Assembly (NCBI RefSeq): GCF_031195445.1
Contig: NZ_CP133480.1
Coordinates: forward strand, 4,270,501 to 4,334,500
Length of the DNA stretch: 64,000 nt
Origin: Acuticoccus sp. MNP-M23
Lineage (GTDB): Bacteria > Pseudomonadota > Alphaproteobacteria > Rhizobiales > Amorphaceae
Direction: 5' to 3'
Of this stretch, positions 1 to 10,566 are shown one piece after another. The notes beneath the pieces are model-generated. The model did no database searches. It was not told where the DNA came from and worked only from the letters and a program-made list of their open reading frames with translations. The translations under genes were made by a program, and so were the position numbers. Within the stretch, counting starts at the first letter, position 1. Each line of letters begins with the position of its first letter.

Positions 1-514
1 CCGCATCTTCGACACAATGTCTCCCCCTCTCGACACCCGCCAAGGCATCGAAGGCCATGCGCATCAGCGCCTGCCTTTACGCCTATCAATTTGTCGATTG
101 TCCTACAAACCAAAGGAGAGCGATTTGCCCGGCATTTATGCATGGCAGCAAAGCTGCTCCGGCTGCTGCCGCGCGGACACCCGTTGGATCCGCCTGCTTC
201 GCGGTGATCACGGACCTTGGAAAGTGGCAAGACTCTCGACGCAATAGGCGGCGACCGAAGCACCCGAATTTTTCGCGTTTTGCGCCGGCCTGCGGCGGAC
301 GGCTTTTTCCCGGCCGTTTACGATCCGCTAACCGATCCACCTGCATCTTGTTGTTTCAGCAAACGCAAAACACCATATATTGTGTCCGGTAGAATTCACG
401 AGCGGTGGAAAAACCCGCTCTTCCACAGGAACGAATCCCCCTGCGGGTTCCCCCAACTGCCTCGCAAGACCATCGTCGCGGCCATAGACGCCGACACCGA
501 AGACGGGATGCTTA
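1..514. other. Upstream region of nrdJ without a supported gene
   Basis: No convincing coding region is visible; the short open frames on both strands look like chance frames in GC-rich DNA. The stretch contains the NrdR box at 370-385 and a possible promoter. I looked for the conserved B12-box of a cobalamin riboswitch, which might be expected before a B12-dependent enzyme, and did not find one. Confidence 0.6.
370..385 (+). promoter_or_regulatory. NrdR box upstream of nrdJ
   Basis: The 16 bases ACACCATATATTGTGT form a near-perfect palindrome and match the NrdR-box consensus (ACAC, AT-rich centre, GTGT). NrdR is the ATP/dATP-sensing repressor of ribonucleotide reductase genes. The box overlaps a possible -10 (TATATT, 376-381) with a weak -35 (TTGTTT, 351-356). 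A degenerate partner may lie near 337-354, about three helical turns upstream, but its match is poor. Confidence 0.8.
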
Positions 515-517
515 TTG

Positions 518-3500
518 ATGCGGATCGAACGACGCTACACCAAGGACGGCAAGTCCCCCTACGACGGAATTGAATTTCGCACGGCGACCTCCGAGATCCG
601 CAATCCCAACGGATCAACGGTGTTCAAGCTCGAAAACGTGATGGTCCCGAAGACCTGGAGCCAGGTCGCGACCGACATCATCGCGCAGAAATATTTCCGC
701 AAGGCCGGCGTCCCCGCCAAGCTGAAGAAGGTGAAGGAGTCCGGCGTTCCATCGTGGCTCAACCGCTCCGTGCCCGACCAGAAGGCCATCGATGTCCTTC
801 CCGCCGACGAGCGCGATGTGGGCGAGACCGACAGCCGCGCGGTGTTCGACCGCCTTGCCGGCGCATGGACCTACTGGGGCCACAAGCACGGCTACTTCGA
901 CACCGAGAGCGACGCCCTCGCTTTCTACGACGAAGTACGCTTCATGCTCGCCACCCAGAAGGTGGCCCCCAACTCGCCGCAGTGGTTCAACACCGGCCTG
1001 CACTGGGCCTACGGCATCGATGGTCCCAGCCAGGGCCACCATTATGTCGATCCGCTGAAAAAGGTGCTGACGCGCTCGAACTCCGCCTACGAGCATCCGC
1101 AGCCGCACGCCTGCTTCATCCAGTCCGTGTCCGACGATCTCGTCAACGATGGCGGCATCATGGACCTGTGGGTCCGCGAGGCGCGCCTCTTCAAGTACGG
1201 CTCCGGCACCGGCTCCAACTTCTCGGCAATCCGCGGCTCGGGTGAAAAGCTCGCCGGCGGCGGCAAGTCGTCCGGCCTGATGTCGTTCCTGAAGATCGGC
1301 GACCGCGCCGCCGGGGCGATCAAATCGGGCGGCACCACCCGCCGTGCGGCAAAGATGGTGGTGGTCGACGTCGATCACCCCGATATCGAGGAATACGTCG
1401 ACTGGAAGGTCCGCGAGGAGCAGAAGGTCGCGGCGCTCGTCACCGGGTCCAAGGTCGTCAAGCAGCACCTCACCGCGGTGATGAAGGCCTGCGTCAACTG
1501 CGAGGGCTCGGGCGAAGATTGCTTCGACCCCGAAAAGAACCCCGCCCTCAAGCGCGAGATCAAGGCTGCCCGCCGCGCGCATGTGCCGGAAAACTACGTC
1601 CTGCGCATCATCCAGTTCGCCAAGCAGGGCTACACCAACGTCGAATTCCCCGAATACGACACCGACTGGGATTCCGAAGCCTACCTCACCGTCGCAGGCC
1701 AGAACTCCAACAACTCGGTGCGCGTCACCGATCAGTTCCTGCGCGCCGTGGAAAAGGACGAGAACTGGGACCTCACCTACCGCACCTCCGGCGATGTGGC
1801 GAAGACCATCAACGCCCGTGACCTGTGGGAGAAGGTGGGCTACGCCGCCTGGGCATCCGCCGACCCCGGCATCCAGTTCCACACCACCATCAACGACTGG
1901 CACACCTGCCCCGAGGGCGGCGAGATCAACGCGTCCAATCCGTGCTCGGAATACATGTTCCTGGACGACACGGCGTGTAACCTCGCATCCCTCAATCTGA
2001 TGCAGTTCAAGTCGGAAACCGGCGACTTCCACATCGGCCTCTTCGAGCATGCCGTGAAGCTGTGGACGATGGTGCTGGAAATCTCCGTCACCATGGCGCA
2101 GTTCCCCTCGCCCGCCATCGCGCAGAACTCTTATGACTACCGCACCCTCGGCCTTGGCTTTGCCAACATCGGCGGCCTGCTCATGGTGTCCGGCATCCCC
2201 TACGATTCGGAAAAGGGCCGCGCCATCTGCGCCGCCATCTCCGCAATCATGACCGGCACCGCCTACGCCACCTCCGCCGAGATGGCGCGCGACCTCGGCC
2301 CGTTCCCCAAGTATGAGGCCAACGCGTCCTCCATGCTGCGGGTCATTCGCAACCACCGGCGCGCCGCCCACGGCGACACCGGCGGCTACGAGAAGCTCGC
2401 GACCCGCCCTGTGCCGCTCGACAAGGCCGCCTGCCCTGACGCCAACCTCGTGGAACGCGCCGGCGCCTGCTGGGACCGCGCGCTGACGCTCGGCCAGAAA
2501 TACGGCTACCGCAACGCGCAGGCGACCGTCGTTGCCCCCACCGGCACCATCGGCCTGGTGATGGATTGCGACACCACCGGCATCGAACCTGATTTCGCGC
2601 TCGTAAAATTCAAGAAGCTGGCCGGCGGCGGCTACTTCAAGATCATCAACCGCGCCGTGCCGCAGGCGCTCCGCGTTCTCGGCTACGAGAAGGAGCAGCG
2701 CGAGGAGATCATCAACTACGCGGTCGGCCACGGCACCCTTGTCGGCGCCCCGCACATCAACGCCGAAAGCCTTGCGAAGAAGGGCCTCACCGAGGACGCC
2801 ATCAAGGCTGCCGAGGAAGCCGTCGCGCAGGCCTTCGACATCCGCTTCGTCTTCAACAAGTGGACGCTGGGCGAGGCTCTGCTGAAGCAGGTGCTGCCGG
2901 ATGCCGACCTCGACGATCCGAAGTTCGACACCCTGAAAGCGCTCGGCTTCACGCCGAAGGAGATCGACGAGGCCAACATCTACGTGGCCGGCGCGATGAC
3001 GCTGGAAGGCGCCCCGTACCTGTCCGAAGATCACATCCCGGTGTTCGACTGCGCCAGCCCCTGCGGCCGGCTCGGCAAGCGCTACCTCTCCGCCGAGGCG
3101 CACATCCGCATGATGGCGGCATCCCAGTCGTTCATCTCCGGCGCCATCTCGAAGACCATCAACATGCCGAACTCGGCAACGGTGGCCGACTGCACCGGCG
3201 CGTACGAGCTTTCGTGGAAGCTCGGCGTGAAGGCCAACGCCCTTTACCGTGACGGCTCCAAGCTCTCTCAGCCCCTCCAGGCCTCCCTCGTGGCGGACGA
3301 CGAGGAGGACATGGACGACGTGATGGCCGAGCCGATGCCCAAGCGCGTCGCAGCGGTCGCAGAGCGGATGGTGGAGCGCGTCATCGAGCGCGAAGTGGTC
3401 AACCGCAAGCGGGACTCCATGCCCGACCGGCGCAAGGGCTACACCCAGAAGGCCATCATCGGCGGCCACAAGGTGTATCTGCGCACCGGTGAGTTCGACG

Positions 3501-4369
3501 ACGGGCGCCTCGGCGAGATCTTCATCGACATGCACAAGGAAGGCGCCGCCTTCCGTGCGATGATGAACAACTTCGCCATCGCCATCTCGCTCGGCCTCCA
3601 GTACGGCGTGCCGCTGGAGGAGTACGTCGACGCCTTCACCTTCACCCGGTTCGAGCCGGCTGGCATGGTGCAGGGCAACGAGGCGATCAAGAACGCCACC
3701 TCGATCCTCGACTACATCTTCCGCGAGCTGGCCGTCTCCTACCTTGGCCGCAACGACCTTGCGCACGTGACGCCCGAGGACATCCAGTCCACCACGCTCG
3801 GCCGCGGTGTGGCGGGCGACAAGCCGCAGCCGCAGATGGTGTCCCACGGTCTCGTCCGCGGTCAGCGCTTCAAGCTGATCCGCGCCGATGCGCCCGAGGC
3901 CAAGGCGGTGGACGTGATCGCCAACGCCATCAACCGCGCCGGTGCGCAGCAGGCGGCCGCCGGCAGCAACGTCGCCACGGCCCTTGCACCGACCGAACTG
4001 GCGCCCACCGGCTCGCCCACCGGCGCCGGCTATGCGCAAGGGTCCGAGGCCCGTCAGTCGACGGCACCCGCCCCGGCCCCCGCTGGCAGCGGTGGTGGCG
4101 GCGACGCGCCGCGCTCCCCCATCGACGAGATCCGCGCCGAAGTTGCGGCACTTCTGGGCCTCGTCGAACGTCAGGCCGAAATGCCCGCGCCGGCTGCCGA
4201 GCGGCCCCCCGAGCCCCGGAAGGCCGAGAGTTCGGCGGAACGCGCGATGATGGCCCGCCTCAAGGGCTTCGAGGGCGACCCCTGCGGCGAGTGCGGCAAC
4301 TTCACCCTGGTGCGCAACGGCACCTGCCTGAAGTGCGACACCTGCGGCGGCACCTCCGGCTGCAGCTGA
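518..4369 (+). CDS. nrdJ: Vitamin B12-dependent (class II) ribonucleotide reductase
   Basis: Adenosylcobalamin-dependent ribonucleotide reductase making deoxyribonucleotides in the cytoplasm without oxygen dependence. The 1283-residue product is the long alphaproteobacterial NrdJ form. Visible features: the N-terminal segment with the first catalytic cysteine (ACFIQS), the NPCSE active-site motif in the middle, an Ala/Pro-rich linker near residues 1150-1240, and a C-terminal cysteine-rich tail (CGEC...CLKCDTCGG...GCS) typical of redox-shuttling and zinc-binding ends. ATG at 518 is preferred to the TTG at 515. The NrdR box upstream implies repression by NrdR. It is monocistronic, followed by a strong terminator. 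Confidence 0.97.
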   Translation: MRIERRYTKDGKSPYDGIEFRTATSEIRNPNGSTVFKLENVMVPKTWSQVATDIIAQKYFRKAGVPAKLKKVKESGVPSWLNRSVPDQKAIDVLPADERDVGETDSRAVFDRLAGAWTYWGHKHGYFDTESDALAFYDEVRFMLATQKVAPNSPQWFNTGLHWAYGIDGPSQGHHYVDPLKKVLTRSNSAYEHPQPHACFIQSVSDDLVNDGGIMDLWVREARLFKYGSGTGSNFSAIRGSGEKLAGGGKSSGLMSFLKIGDRAAGAIKSGGTTRRAAKMVVVDVDHPDIEEYVDWKVREEQKVAALVTGSKVVKQHLTAVMKACVNCEGSGEDCFDPEKNPALKREIKAARRAHVPENYVLRIIQFAKQGYTNVEFPEYDTDWDSEAYLTVAGQNSNNSVRVTDQFLRAVEKDENWDLTYRTSGDVAKTINARDLWEKVGYAAWASADPGIQFHTTINDWHTCPEGGEINASNPCSEYMFLDDTACNLASLNLMQFKSETGDFHIGLFEHAVKLWTMVLEISVTMAQFPSPAIAQNSYDYRTLGLGFANIGGLLMVSGIPYDSEKGRAICAAISAIMTGTAYATSAEMARDLGPFPKYEANASSMLRVIRNHRRAAHGDTGGYEKLATRPVPLDKAACPDANLVERAGACWDRALTLGQKYGYRNAQATVVAPTGTIGLVMDCDTTGIEPDFALVKFKKLAGGGYFKIINRAVPQALRVLGYEKEQREEIINYAVGHGTLVGAPHINAESLAKKGLTEDAIKAAEEAVAQAFDIRFVFNKWTLGEALLKQVLPDADLDDPKFDTLKALGFTPKEIDEANIYVAGAMTLEGAPYLSEDHIPVFDCASPCGRLGKRYLSAEAHIRMMAASQSFISGAISKTINMPNSATVADCTGAYELSWKLGVKANALYRDGSKLSQPLQASLVADDEEDMDDVMAEPMPKRVAAVAERMVERVIEREVVNRKRDSMPDRRKGYTQKAIIGGHKVYLRTGEFDDGRLGEIFIDMHKEGAAFRAMMNNFAIAISLGLQYGVPLEEYVDAFTFTRFEPAGMVQGNEAIKNATSILDYIFRELAVSYLGRNDLAHVTPEDIQSTTLGRGVAGDKPQPQMVSHGLVRGQRFKLIRADAPEAKAVDVIANAINRAGAQQAAAGSNVATALAPTELAPTGSPTGAGYAQGSEARQSTAPAPAPAGSGGGGDAPRSPIDEIRAEVAALLGLVERQAEMPAPAAERPPEPRKAESSAERAMMARLKGFEGDPCGECGNFTLVRNGTCLKCDTCGGTSGCS

Positions 4370-4411
4370 ACGGGCGGGCGCCTCTGGCGCCCTTCTGCCC
4401 CCGACGCACAA

Positions 4412-4441
4412 AAAACCCCCGGCGCTTGCGCCGGGGGTTTT
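4412..4441 (+). terminator. Rho-independent terminator after nrdJ
   Basis: GC-rich stem CCCCCGGCG / CGCCGGGGG with a CTTG loop, preceded by a run of A and followed by TTTT. It starts 43 bases after the nrdJ stop. The A and T flanks on both sides make it potentially bidirectional. Confidence 0.9.
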
Positions 4442-4511
4442 GCATATTCAAGGCAAGCCGCATCCGCGATGCCATGCCCGGACAGCGCAGCGGCCACCAC
4501 CTATCCGAAAA

Positions 4512-4545
4512 AAAAGCCAGCGCGGAATTCTCCGCGCTGGCTTTT
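4512..4545 (-). terminator. Rho-independent terminator of the coiled-coil gene
   Basis: Stem GCCAGCGCGGA / TCCGCGCTGGC with an ATTC loop, flanked by A-run and T-run on either side. It lies 37 bases downstream of the minus-strand coiled-coil gene and faces the nrdJ terminator, insulating two convergent units; probably works in both directions. Confidence 0.88.
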
Positions 4546-4581
4546 GCATCACCCTGGCCGGGCGGCCCGGCGCAAAATGGC

Positions 4582-5184
4582 TTAGTTCGCGCGCTTCTGC
4601 AGACGCTTGATGCGGTCCTGCAGGTCGGCAATCTTTTCCTTGAACTCGGCAGTACGGGCGCCACGATCGCGCACCTGCTCGCGAAGCTCGGTGATCTGCT
4701 GGTTGTCGGCCCGGGCCTGCTGCTGCAGCTCGTCGATGCGCGAACGCAGATTGCCGTTCTGCTTCTCCAGGCGGCTGACCTCGTTGCGCGAGTTGTTGTT
4801 GTCGTTGGCGGCAAGCCGGCGCTCCAGCTTGTTGACATCACCCTGGAGCGTGTCGACCCGCTCGCGAAGGTTCAGGTTCTGGGACTTCAGGCGGTCCCTG
4901 GTCTCGCGCAACCGGGAGGCATTGGCGCTCGCGGAGTCGAGGTTGTTCGCCTTGCGCTCCAGATCGTTGTTTCGGCTGCGCAGGTTCTCGTTCTGGGCTT
5001 CCAGCGTCAACTTCTGCTCACGCAGGTTCCGCACCCAGGTGCGCAGCTCCGCTTCGCTGGCCTGCACGGTGATCACCGCGTCGCGTGCACCGGCCGGGAC
5101 GGCGACAGGGCCGAAAGCCTGGGCGGCGCCAGCAAGCGGCAGTGCGAAGAGCGCAGCGGCAGCGGTCGTCTTCAAGAAATTCAT
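4582..5184 (-). CDS. Secreted or periplasmic coiled-coil protein
   Basis: A 200-residue protein with an Ala-rich Sec signal peptide (MNFLKTTAAAALFALPLAG, cleavage probably after AQA near residue 23). From about residue 45 almost everything is heptad-like, rich in Arg, Leu, Glu and Asn, predicting one long coiled coil to the C-terminus. The ATG at 5184 is chosen because GGAGGGAG sits just upstream and the signal peptide follows directly. No enzymatic motif is visible, so a structural or scaffolding envelope role is only an inference. It carries its own terminator and is likely monocistronic. Confidence 0.8.
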   Translation of the reverse strand: MNFLKTTAAAALFALPLAGAAQAFGPVAVPAGARDAVITVQASEAELRTWVRNLREQKLTLEAQNENLRSRNNDLERKANNLDSASANASRLRETRDRLKSQNLNLRERVDTLQGDVNKLERRLAANDNNNSRNEVSRLEKQNGNLRSRIDELQQQARADNQQITELREQVRDRGARTAEFKEKIADLQDRIKRLQKRAN

Positions 5185-5421
5185 CGTGTCTCCCTCCGAG
5201 TGGGACCGCGCAAGCGGCGGACCCTTCATCTATCTGCACAACGCCGCTGAACCTAAGACGGTTTCCATGAACCGCAGACGAAGGCTTCGTTCATCCGGTG
5301 TTTTGGATGCTGAACGCGGACAAAAACGGCGCGAGGAACCACGACGCTAACCCCGCGCAATTGACAGACCACCGCCTGAACGCCTTCCTGCCCCCTCGCC
5401 CCCCATCCGCCGAGGCCCTTC

Positions 5422-7008
5422 GTGCAGCAAGACTTTCGCAACACCGATACCCCGTCCAACCATAGCGCCGACATTGCAATCATCGGCGCAGGCGCTGCCG
5501 GCATCACGCTGGCGCGGGCGCTGGCCGGCACCGGCGCGCGGATCGTCATCACCGAAAGCGGCGGCGCGGCACCCGGCGACAATTTCGACAGCCTCAACGC
5601 GTGCGAAGTGGCGGGGCTTCCCTTTCCGGGCGCCGAGGAGGGCCGTGCTCGGGTTCTTGGCGGTGCAACCACCTTGTGGGGCGGCCAGTCCCTCCCGTTC
5701 GATCCTGTGGATTTTACCGCGCGCGCCCATGTGCCCAACAGCGGCTGGCCGATCCCCTATGAGGCGCTGGCGCCCTGGTACACGCCCGCCGAACAGCTCC
5801 TCCACCTCGACCAGATGGCTTACGGCGCAAACGGCTGGAAATTCGTCGGCGTCACGCCGCCGCCGTTCGACCCTGCAAAGGTTGGCTGCCAGATGTCGTG
5901 GCTTTCCCACCGCAAGAATTTTGCCGCCCTTTATGGCGGCGCGCTGGCGCAGGCTGCCAACGTCACGATCCTTCTCAACGCCACGGCCACCGGGCTTGTG
6001 GCCGGCGAAGACGGACAGCGGATCGAGCGCGTCACCCTCAAGGCACCCGGCGGCCGGACCGGAACGCTTACCGCGAAAACATTTGTGGTGTGCACCGGCA
6101 GCATCGAGACGGCGCGCCTCCTTCTGGCGTCCCCATCGCCGGACGGGAGCGGGATCGCCAACCGGCACGACGTGGTGGGTCGCTATTTTCAGGACCACCC
6201 CAGCGGCCACGTGCTCGACATCGTGCCGAAGGATCTGTTTGCCTTCGCGCACCTTTACCGGCCGCACAACCGGCGCCACTACCGCCTCTTTCCCAAGGTG
6301 CCGCTGGCGCCAGAGGTTCAGGCGCAAAGCCAGGTGATGAATGCCACCGCCGAGGTGGTTTTTCAGCTCCCGCAAGGCTCGCCCATGGAGACGGCCCGCG
6401 CCTTTTACGGATCGCTGGGGGCGGGGCGGATGCCGGCCGCACGAAATTTCCGAAACCTGTTTGGCGCAGTGTCGGAATTGCCGCGCACCATGCGCGACGT
6501 TGTGGTCCGCCGCCGCTCCCCCACCGCCAGGGGCTCCACGGTGGTCCTGTGGGCGCATATCGAGCAGGCGCCCAACCCGGACAGCCGGATCACCCTGTCA
6601 GACCAGCGCGACAGCCTTGGCGAGCCTCGCGCCAGGATCGACTGGCGCCTCACCGCGCTGGAGCAGAAAACATTCAGGGTGTTCGCCGAGACCGTGCAGG
6701 GCGAGCTGGCGCGCACCGGTCTTGCCGAAGCCACGGTCCCGTCGTGGTTGCTGGGCGACGACTGGCGCGAGAATGTCACCGACTTCTATCACCAGATGGG
6801 CACGGCGCGGATGGGCACCGATCCTGCCACCAGCGTGGTGGACGACACGCAAAAAGCCCAGGACATCGACAATCTCTATGTCGCGGGCTCAGCCGTCTTC
6901 CCCACAGGCAGCGCCTCAAACCCGACGCTGACGCTCCTTGCGCTCACCTTGCGTCTTGCCGATCACCTGAAGGCGACCGGCAAGGTGCCGATCAGTTCGG
7001 CAGGTTGA
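5422..7008 (+). CDS. GMC-family FAD-dependent oxidoreductase
   Basis: A 528-residue flavoprotein of the glucose-methanol-choline oxidoreductase superfamily. The N-terminus has the dinucleotide-binding motif GAGAAG (residues 22-27). The C-terminal GMC_oxred_C region contains [10 protein letters not shown] with the catalytic His and a second FAD-contact segment ending in SNPTLT. The GTG at 5422 is the only reasonable start before the FAD motif. The substrate is not deducible; relatives oxidise sugars, alcohols or polyols. The 3' end overlaps the convergent aspS by 17 bases. Confidence 0.88.
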   Translation: MQQDFRNTDTPSNHSADIAIIGAGAAGITLARALAGTGARIVITESGGAAPGDNFDSLNACEVAGLPFPGAEEGRARVLGGATTLWGGQSLPFDPVDFTARAHVPNSGWPIPYEALAPWYTPAEQLLHLDQMAYGANGWKFVGVTPPPFDPAKVGCQMSWLSHRKNFAALYGGALAQAANVTILLNATATGLVAGEDGQRIERVTLKAPGGRTGTLTAKTFVVCTGSIETARLLLASPSPDGSGIANRHDVVGRYFQDHPSGHVLDIVPKDLFAFAHLYRPHNRRHYRLFPKVPLAPEVQAQSQVMNATAEVVFQLPQGSPMETARAFYGSLGAGRMPAARNFRNLFGAVSELPRTMRDVVVRRRSPTARGSTVVLWAHIEQAPNPDSRITLSDQRDSLGEPRARIDWRLTALEQKTFRVFAETVQGELARTGLAEATVPSWLLGDDWRENVTDFYHQMGTARMGTDPATSVVDDTQKAQDIDNLYVAGSAVFPTGSASNPTLTLLALTLRLADHLKATGKVPISSAG

Positions 7009-8767
7009 GGCGGATGTGCAGCTCGCGCAGCTGAGCGGGCGTCACGTCGGACGGGGCCTTCATCATCAGGTCCTCGGCGCGCTGGTTCATGGGGAACAGC
7101 GTCACGTCGCGCAGGTTCTCCTTGCCGCAAAGGAGCATCACGATCCGGTCGATGCCCGGCGCAATGCCGCCGTGCGGCGGTGCGCCATATTCCAGCGCCG
7201 ACAGCATGCCGCCGAACTTGTCTTCCAGCACCGACTGGTCGTAGCCCGCCAGCGCAAACGCCTTGCGCATGATTTCCGGCTTGTGGTTCCGGATTGCGCC
7301 CGACGACAGCTCGATGCCGTTGCAGACGATGTCGTACTGGAATGCGTCGATCTCCAGCGGGTCCTTGGTTTCAAGAGCCTCCATCCCGCCCTGCGGCATG
7401 GAGAACGGGTTGTGCGAGAAGTCGACCTTCTTGTTCTCCTCGTCCCACTCGAACATCGGGAAGTCGACCACCCAGCAGAACGCGAACTGGTCGTTGTCGC
7501 AAAGCCCAAGATCGTTGCCGATCTTCTGCCGCGCGACTCCCGCAAACTGGCGGAAATGCTCCGGCCGTCCTGCGGCAAAGAACACGGCGTCGCCAGCGGC
7601 CAGCCCAAGCTGTTCGCGCAGCGCCTCGGTCCGCTCCGGCCCGATATTCTTGGCCACCGGCCCGGCGCCCTCAGCTTCGCCTTCACGCCAGAAGATGTAG
7701 CCGAGCCCCTTCTGCCCCTGGCTCTGCGCCCAGGAGTTCATCCGGTCGCAGAACGCACGGCTGCCGCCGGTCTTGGCCGGGATCGCCCAGACGCGCACCT
7801 TCGGGTCCGCCTCGATCATCCCCGCAAACACCTTGAAGCCGGAGCCCGCGAAATGCTGGGTGACGTCTTCCATCTCGATGGGGTTGCGAAGGTCCGGCTT
7901 GTCCGTGCCGTACTTCGCCAGCGCCTCGCGGTACGGAATGCGCGGGAAGCCCGCCGTCACCCGCTTGCCATCGGCAAATTCCATGAAGAGGTCACGCAGC
8001 ACCGGCTCCACGGCCGAGAATACGTCTTCCTGCTCCACAAAGCTCATCTCGATGTCGAGCTGGTAGAACTCGCCCGGCGAGCGGTCGGCGCGCGCATCCT
8101 CGTCGCGGAAACACGGCGCGATCTGGAAATAACGGTCGAAGCCCGCAATCATGATCAGCTGCTTGAACTGCTGCGGCGCCTGCGGCAGCGCATAGAACTT
8201 GCCGGGGTGGAGACGCGAGGGCACCAGAAAGTCGCGCGCACCCTCGGGCGACGATGCTGTCAGGATCGGCGTCTGGAACTCGGTAAAGCCGCCTTCCACC
8301 ATCCGCCTGCGGATCGACGAGATGATCTGTGACCGCTTCACGATGTCGTTGTGCAGCGTCTCGCGGCGAAGATCCAGGAAGCGGTATTTGAGGCGCGTCT
8401 CTTCCGGGTAGTCCGGCTCGCCGAACACAGGCACCGGCAGTTCCGGCGCCGTCGAGAGCACCTCGATTTCGCGCGCGAACACTTCGATCATGCCGGTGGG
8501 CAGGCGCGTGTTCTTCACCTCGTCGGCGCGCTCCTTCACCTCGCCGTCGACGCAGATCACCCACTCGGAGCGCACGGTTTCCGCAACCTTGAAGGCCGGC
8601 GAATCGGGGTCCACCACCACCTGCGTCAGCCCGTAATGGTCACGCAGGTCGATGAACAGAAGGCCGCCATGGTCGCGGACACGGTGCACCCAGCCCGAGA
8701 GGCGCACATTATTCCCCGCATCCTCGGCGCGAAGGGTGGCGCAGGTGTGGGATCGGTAGCGATGCAT
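6992..8767 (-). CDS. aspS: Aspartyl-tRNA synthetase
   Basis: Class II aminoacyl-tRNA synthetase (591 residues) charging tRNA-Asp; bacterial-type with the GAD insertion domain. N-terminal OB-fold anticodon-binding domain ([22 protein letters not shown]), motif 2 near [11 protein letters not shown], and motif 3 near [13 protein letters not shown]. Start ATG at 8767 ([10 protein letters not shown]) is typical of the family; an upstream in-frame ATG at 8800 would add 11 unlikely residues. Whether it is discriminating or also charges tRNA-Asn depends on GatCAB and asnS elsewhere in the genome. Confidence 0.97.
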   Translation of the reverse strand: MHRYRSHTCATLRAEDAGNNVRLSGWVHRVRDHGGLLFIDLRDHYGLTQVVVDPDSPAFKVAETVRSEWVICVDGEVKERADEVKNTRLPTGMIEVFAREIEVLSTAPELPVPVFGEPDYPEETRLKYRFLDLRRETLHNDIVKRSQIISSIRRRMVEGGFTEFQTPILTASSPEGARDFLVPSRLHPGKFYALPQAPQQFKQLIMIAGFDRYFQIAPCFRDEDARADRSPGEFYQLDIEMSFVEQEDVFSAVEPVLRDLFMEFADGKRVTAGFPRIPYREALAKYGTDKPDLRNPIEMEDVTQHFAGSGFKVFAGMIEADPKVRVWAIPAKTGGSRAFCDRMNSWAQSQGQKGLGYIFWREGEAEGAGPVAKNIGPERTEALREQLGLAAGDAVFFAAGRPEHFRQFAGVARQKIGNDLGLCDNDQFAFCWVVDFPMFEWDEENKKVDFSHNPFSMPQGGMEALETKDPLEIDAFQYDIVCNGIELSSGAIRNHKPEIMRKAFALAGYDQSVLEDKFGGMLSALEYGAPPHGGIAPGIDRIVMLLCGKENLRDVTLFPMNQRAEDLMMKAPSDVTPAQLRELHIRLNLPN

Positions 8768-8991
8768 GTCAGGCCTCAAGGTGTGGGGTAGTGCCCGCAT
8801 TCGCCATCATGCAGCCCCCAAGTCAAGGTGCGCTGGCCAAAGCCCACCGGCTTGCGGCGCCCGAACGGCCTCGCCGCCTTGACCACACCGGCATGGATCC
8901 CCATCCTACATTTACTTGAAATTACGCAATCGTCATCTGATACGAAACAATAGTTCATATTTAATCATCTCGTTTCTTTTATGGAGACTTC

Positions 8992-9996
8992 ATGGCGACT
9001 TTCAAACCCGACACCACGTGGGTGGGCCTGCTCGGCGGCGGCGTGTCCGGCTCTATTCTTGGGGGCGGCAGCGTCTACCAGATCGACGTGTTCCACATGG
9101 GCGGCGAACGGCTTCCGGTCCGCGCGCTCGTCACCGGCAAGCGTCTCGGCCTCATGGCAGAGGTCGGCACCGCCCTGGCGGCGCTCGTCGTCACCGGATG
9201 CCGCAAGGGCTCGGAAATGGAGGGCATCACGTCCTCCGGTCTCGACTGGGAGCTTGCGGTCGGGCTGAAAGGCAGCACCCTGGCCAAGACCGGCGCCAAG
9301 CTGTTCAAGACCATGGCAGCCCAGGCTGCGGCTGGCGGCACCAACTGGGCGGTTCACGAAAGCGCCAAACGCTTCGTCCAGTGGACGATGGACGACCTTG
9401 GGGTCGTCCAGTCCGGCAAGCAGTTCAACCTCATCCCCTCACCGGTCTCCTTCGGGCTTGGCGCCGGGATCTTTTACGAGTGGCAAACGCTCAACCTTCT
9501 GGAGGGCAAGATCGGTTGGCAGTACATGTCGCCGCGCTGGAGTATCGAGAATGCCGGGGGCGACGTCTATTTCCAGCTCTGCAACATTCCCGAGCAGGAC
9601 GGCACGGCGATCAGCATCGGCTTCGGTATCGACGAAATTGGCATCGACCCCCTGATCAGCTGGGAAAAGATCAAGGGCGAAGGCCGGGTCGGCTCACGGC
9701 ACAAATATCACATCGAGGGCTACGTCTATGAGGGCTTCCTCTTCGAGCGGCGCGACGGGATGGGGTTTTCAGGCATCAACCTTTCCAACTACCGTCCCGT
9801 CGGCCAGATGCAGGAAGGGATCATGTCCATCGACCACAACAAGGATGTGGCAAAAAGCACCAAGATCACCGTCTATCCAAAAGTCTTCCGCTTCGGCAAC
9901 GTGGCCTACTGGAACGCGGACGACCGGGCCGAGGTCGAGGTCGACAGCACCGGGCGCTTTGCAAAGGTCGCCGGCAACTCGGACTTGAGGGACTGA
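8992..9996 (+). CDS. Orphan 334-residue protein, function unknown
   Basis: I do not recognise this family. The protein starts at ATG 8992 with GGAGA eight bases upstream and is preceded by an unusually AT-rich intergenic stretch. The N-terminal 20 residues are Gly-rich (VGLLGGGVSG, SILGGG), followed by a hydrophobic helix (GTALAALVVTGC) near residue 62. The rest is mixed, with repeated aromatic and Gly-rich beta-like segments and no clear catalytic signature. No canonical signal peptide. Codon use fits the host. The downstream 2H-phosphoesterase begins about 50 bases later and may be co-transcribed. Confidence 0.7.
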   Translation: MATFKPDTTWVGLLGGGVSGSILGGGSVYQIDVFHMGGERLPVRALVTGKRLGLMAEVGTALAALVVTGCRKGSEMEGITSSGLDWELAVGLKGSTLAKTGAKLFKTMAAQAAAGGTNWAVHESAKRFVQWTMDDLGVVQSGKQFNLIPSPVSFGLGAGIFYEWQTLNLLEGKIGWQYMSPRWSIENAGGDVYFQLCNIPEQDGTAISIGFGIDEIGIDPLISWEKIKGEGRVGSRHKYHIEGYVYEGFLFERRDGMGFSGINLSNYRPVGQMQEGIMSIDHNKDVAKSTKITVYPKVFRFGNVAYWNADDRAEVEVDSTGRFAKVAGNSDLRD

Positions 9997-10044
9997 GCCC
10001 CAACGGCGAAGCCTGGCATCGCGGCAGATACGGACGTGGAGGCC

Positions 10045-10548
10045 ATGGCAGACCCGATCATCCTCACCGTCCAGTTCGATGCGGCATCGGCATCATTTTT
10101 CGAAACCGCGCGCCGCACCCACTTCCCGCCGGCATTGAACAAGATCCCGGCGCACCTCACGCTGTTCCACGCACTGCCCGGTGACGATGAAACGCGCATT
10201 CTCGAGGCGGTGGCGGCCGCGGCAAACAGGGCGCCCTTCAAGGTGGCCGTGGACGGGCTCATGCCGCTCGGGCGCGGCGTGGCCTACCGCATCGCCTCCG
10301 AAAGTCTGGCCTCCGTCCGCCGCACGCTCGCGGATGCCTTTGCGGACGATCTCACCCGGCAGGACCGCGAGCGTTTCCGCCCGCACGTCACTATCCAGAA
10401 CAAGGTGACGCCGGAGACCGCCTGCGCGACGCTGGCCGCACTGTCGGACGGCTTCAGGCCCTTCACCGCCACGGCGGAGGGTCTGCAGCTCTGGTGGTAT
10501 CGCGGTGGCCCCTGGGACCCGCTTGCTGCGGTATCGTTCAGCGGCTGA
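10045..10548 (+). CDS. 2'-5' RNA ligase / 2H-phosphoesterase family protein
   Basis: About 167 residues with the two signature H-x-T motifs of the 2H phosphoesterase superfamily: HLTLF near residue 35 and HVTIQN near residue 115. Family members hydrolyse or ligate 2',5' or cyclic phosphate bonds of RNA or nucleotides; the exact substrate is unknown. ATG at 10045 is preferred on homology, but a GTG at 10036 is possible because the GGAGG at 10038-10042 is too close to the ATG. Converges on the first RTX protease gene with an 18-bp gap. Confidence 0.8.
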   Translation: MADPIILTVQFDAASASFFETARRTHFPPALNKIPAHLTLFHALPGDDETRILEAVAAAANRAPFKVAVDGLMPLGRGVAYRIASESLASVRRTLADAFADDLTRQDRERFRPHVTIQNKVTPETACATLAALSDGFRPFTATAEGLQLWWYRGGPWDPLAAVSFSG

Positions 10549-10566
10549 TCCGCAGCCCTTTGCCGG

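Noticed and set aside
1-514. Cobalamin riboswitch before nrdJ
   Set aside because: No B12-box-like conserved element found by eye; the NrdR box is the convincing regulatory signal.
614-4411. Very long open frame antisense to nrdJ
   Set aside because: Its product is low-complexity (His/Val/Ala/Gly-rich) and simply mirrors the codon bias of nrdJ; no domain or start signal.
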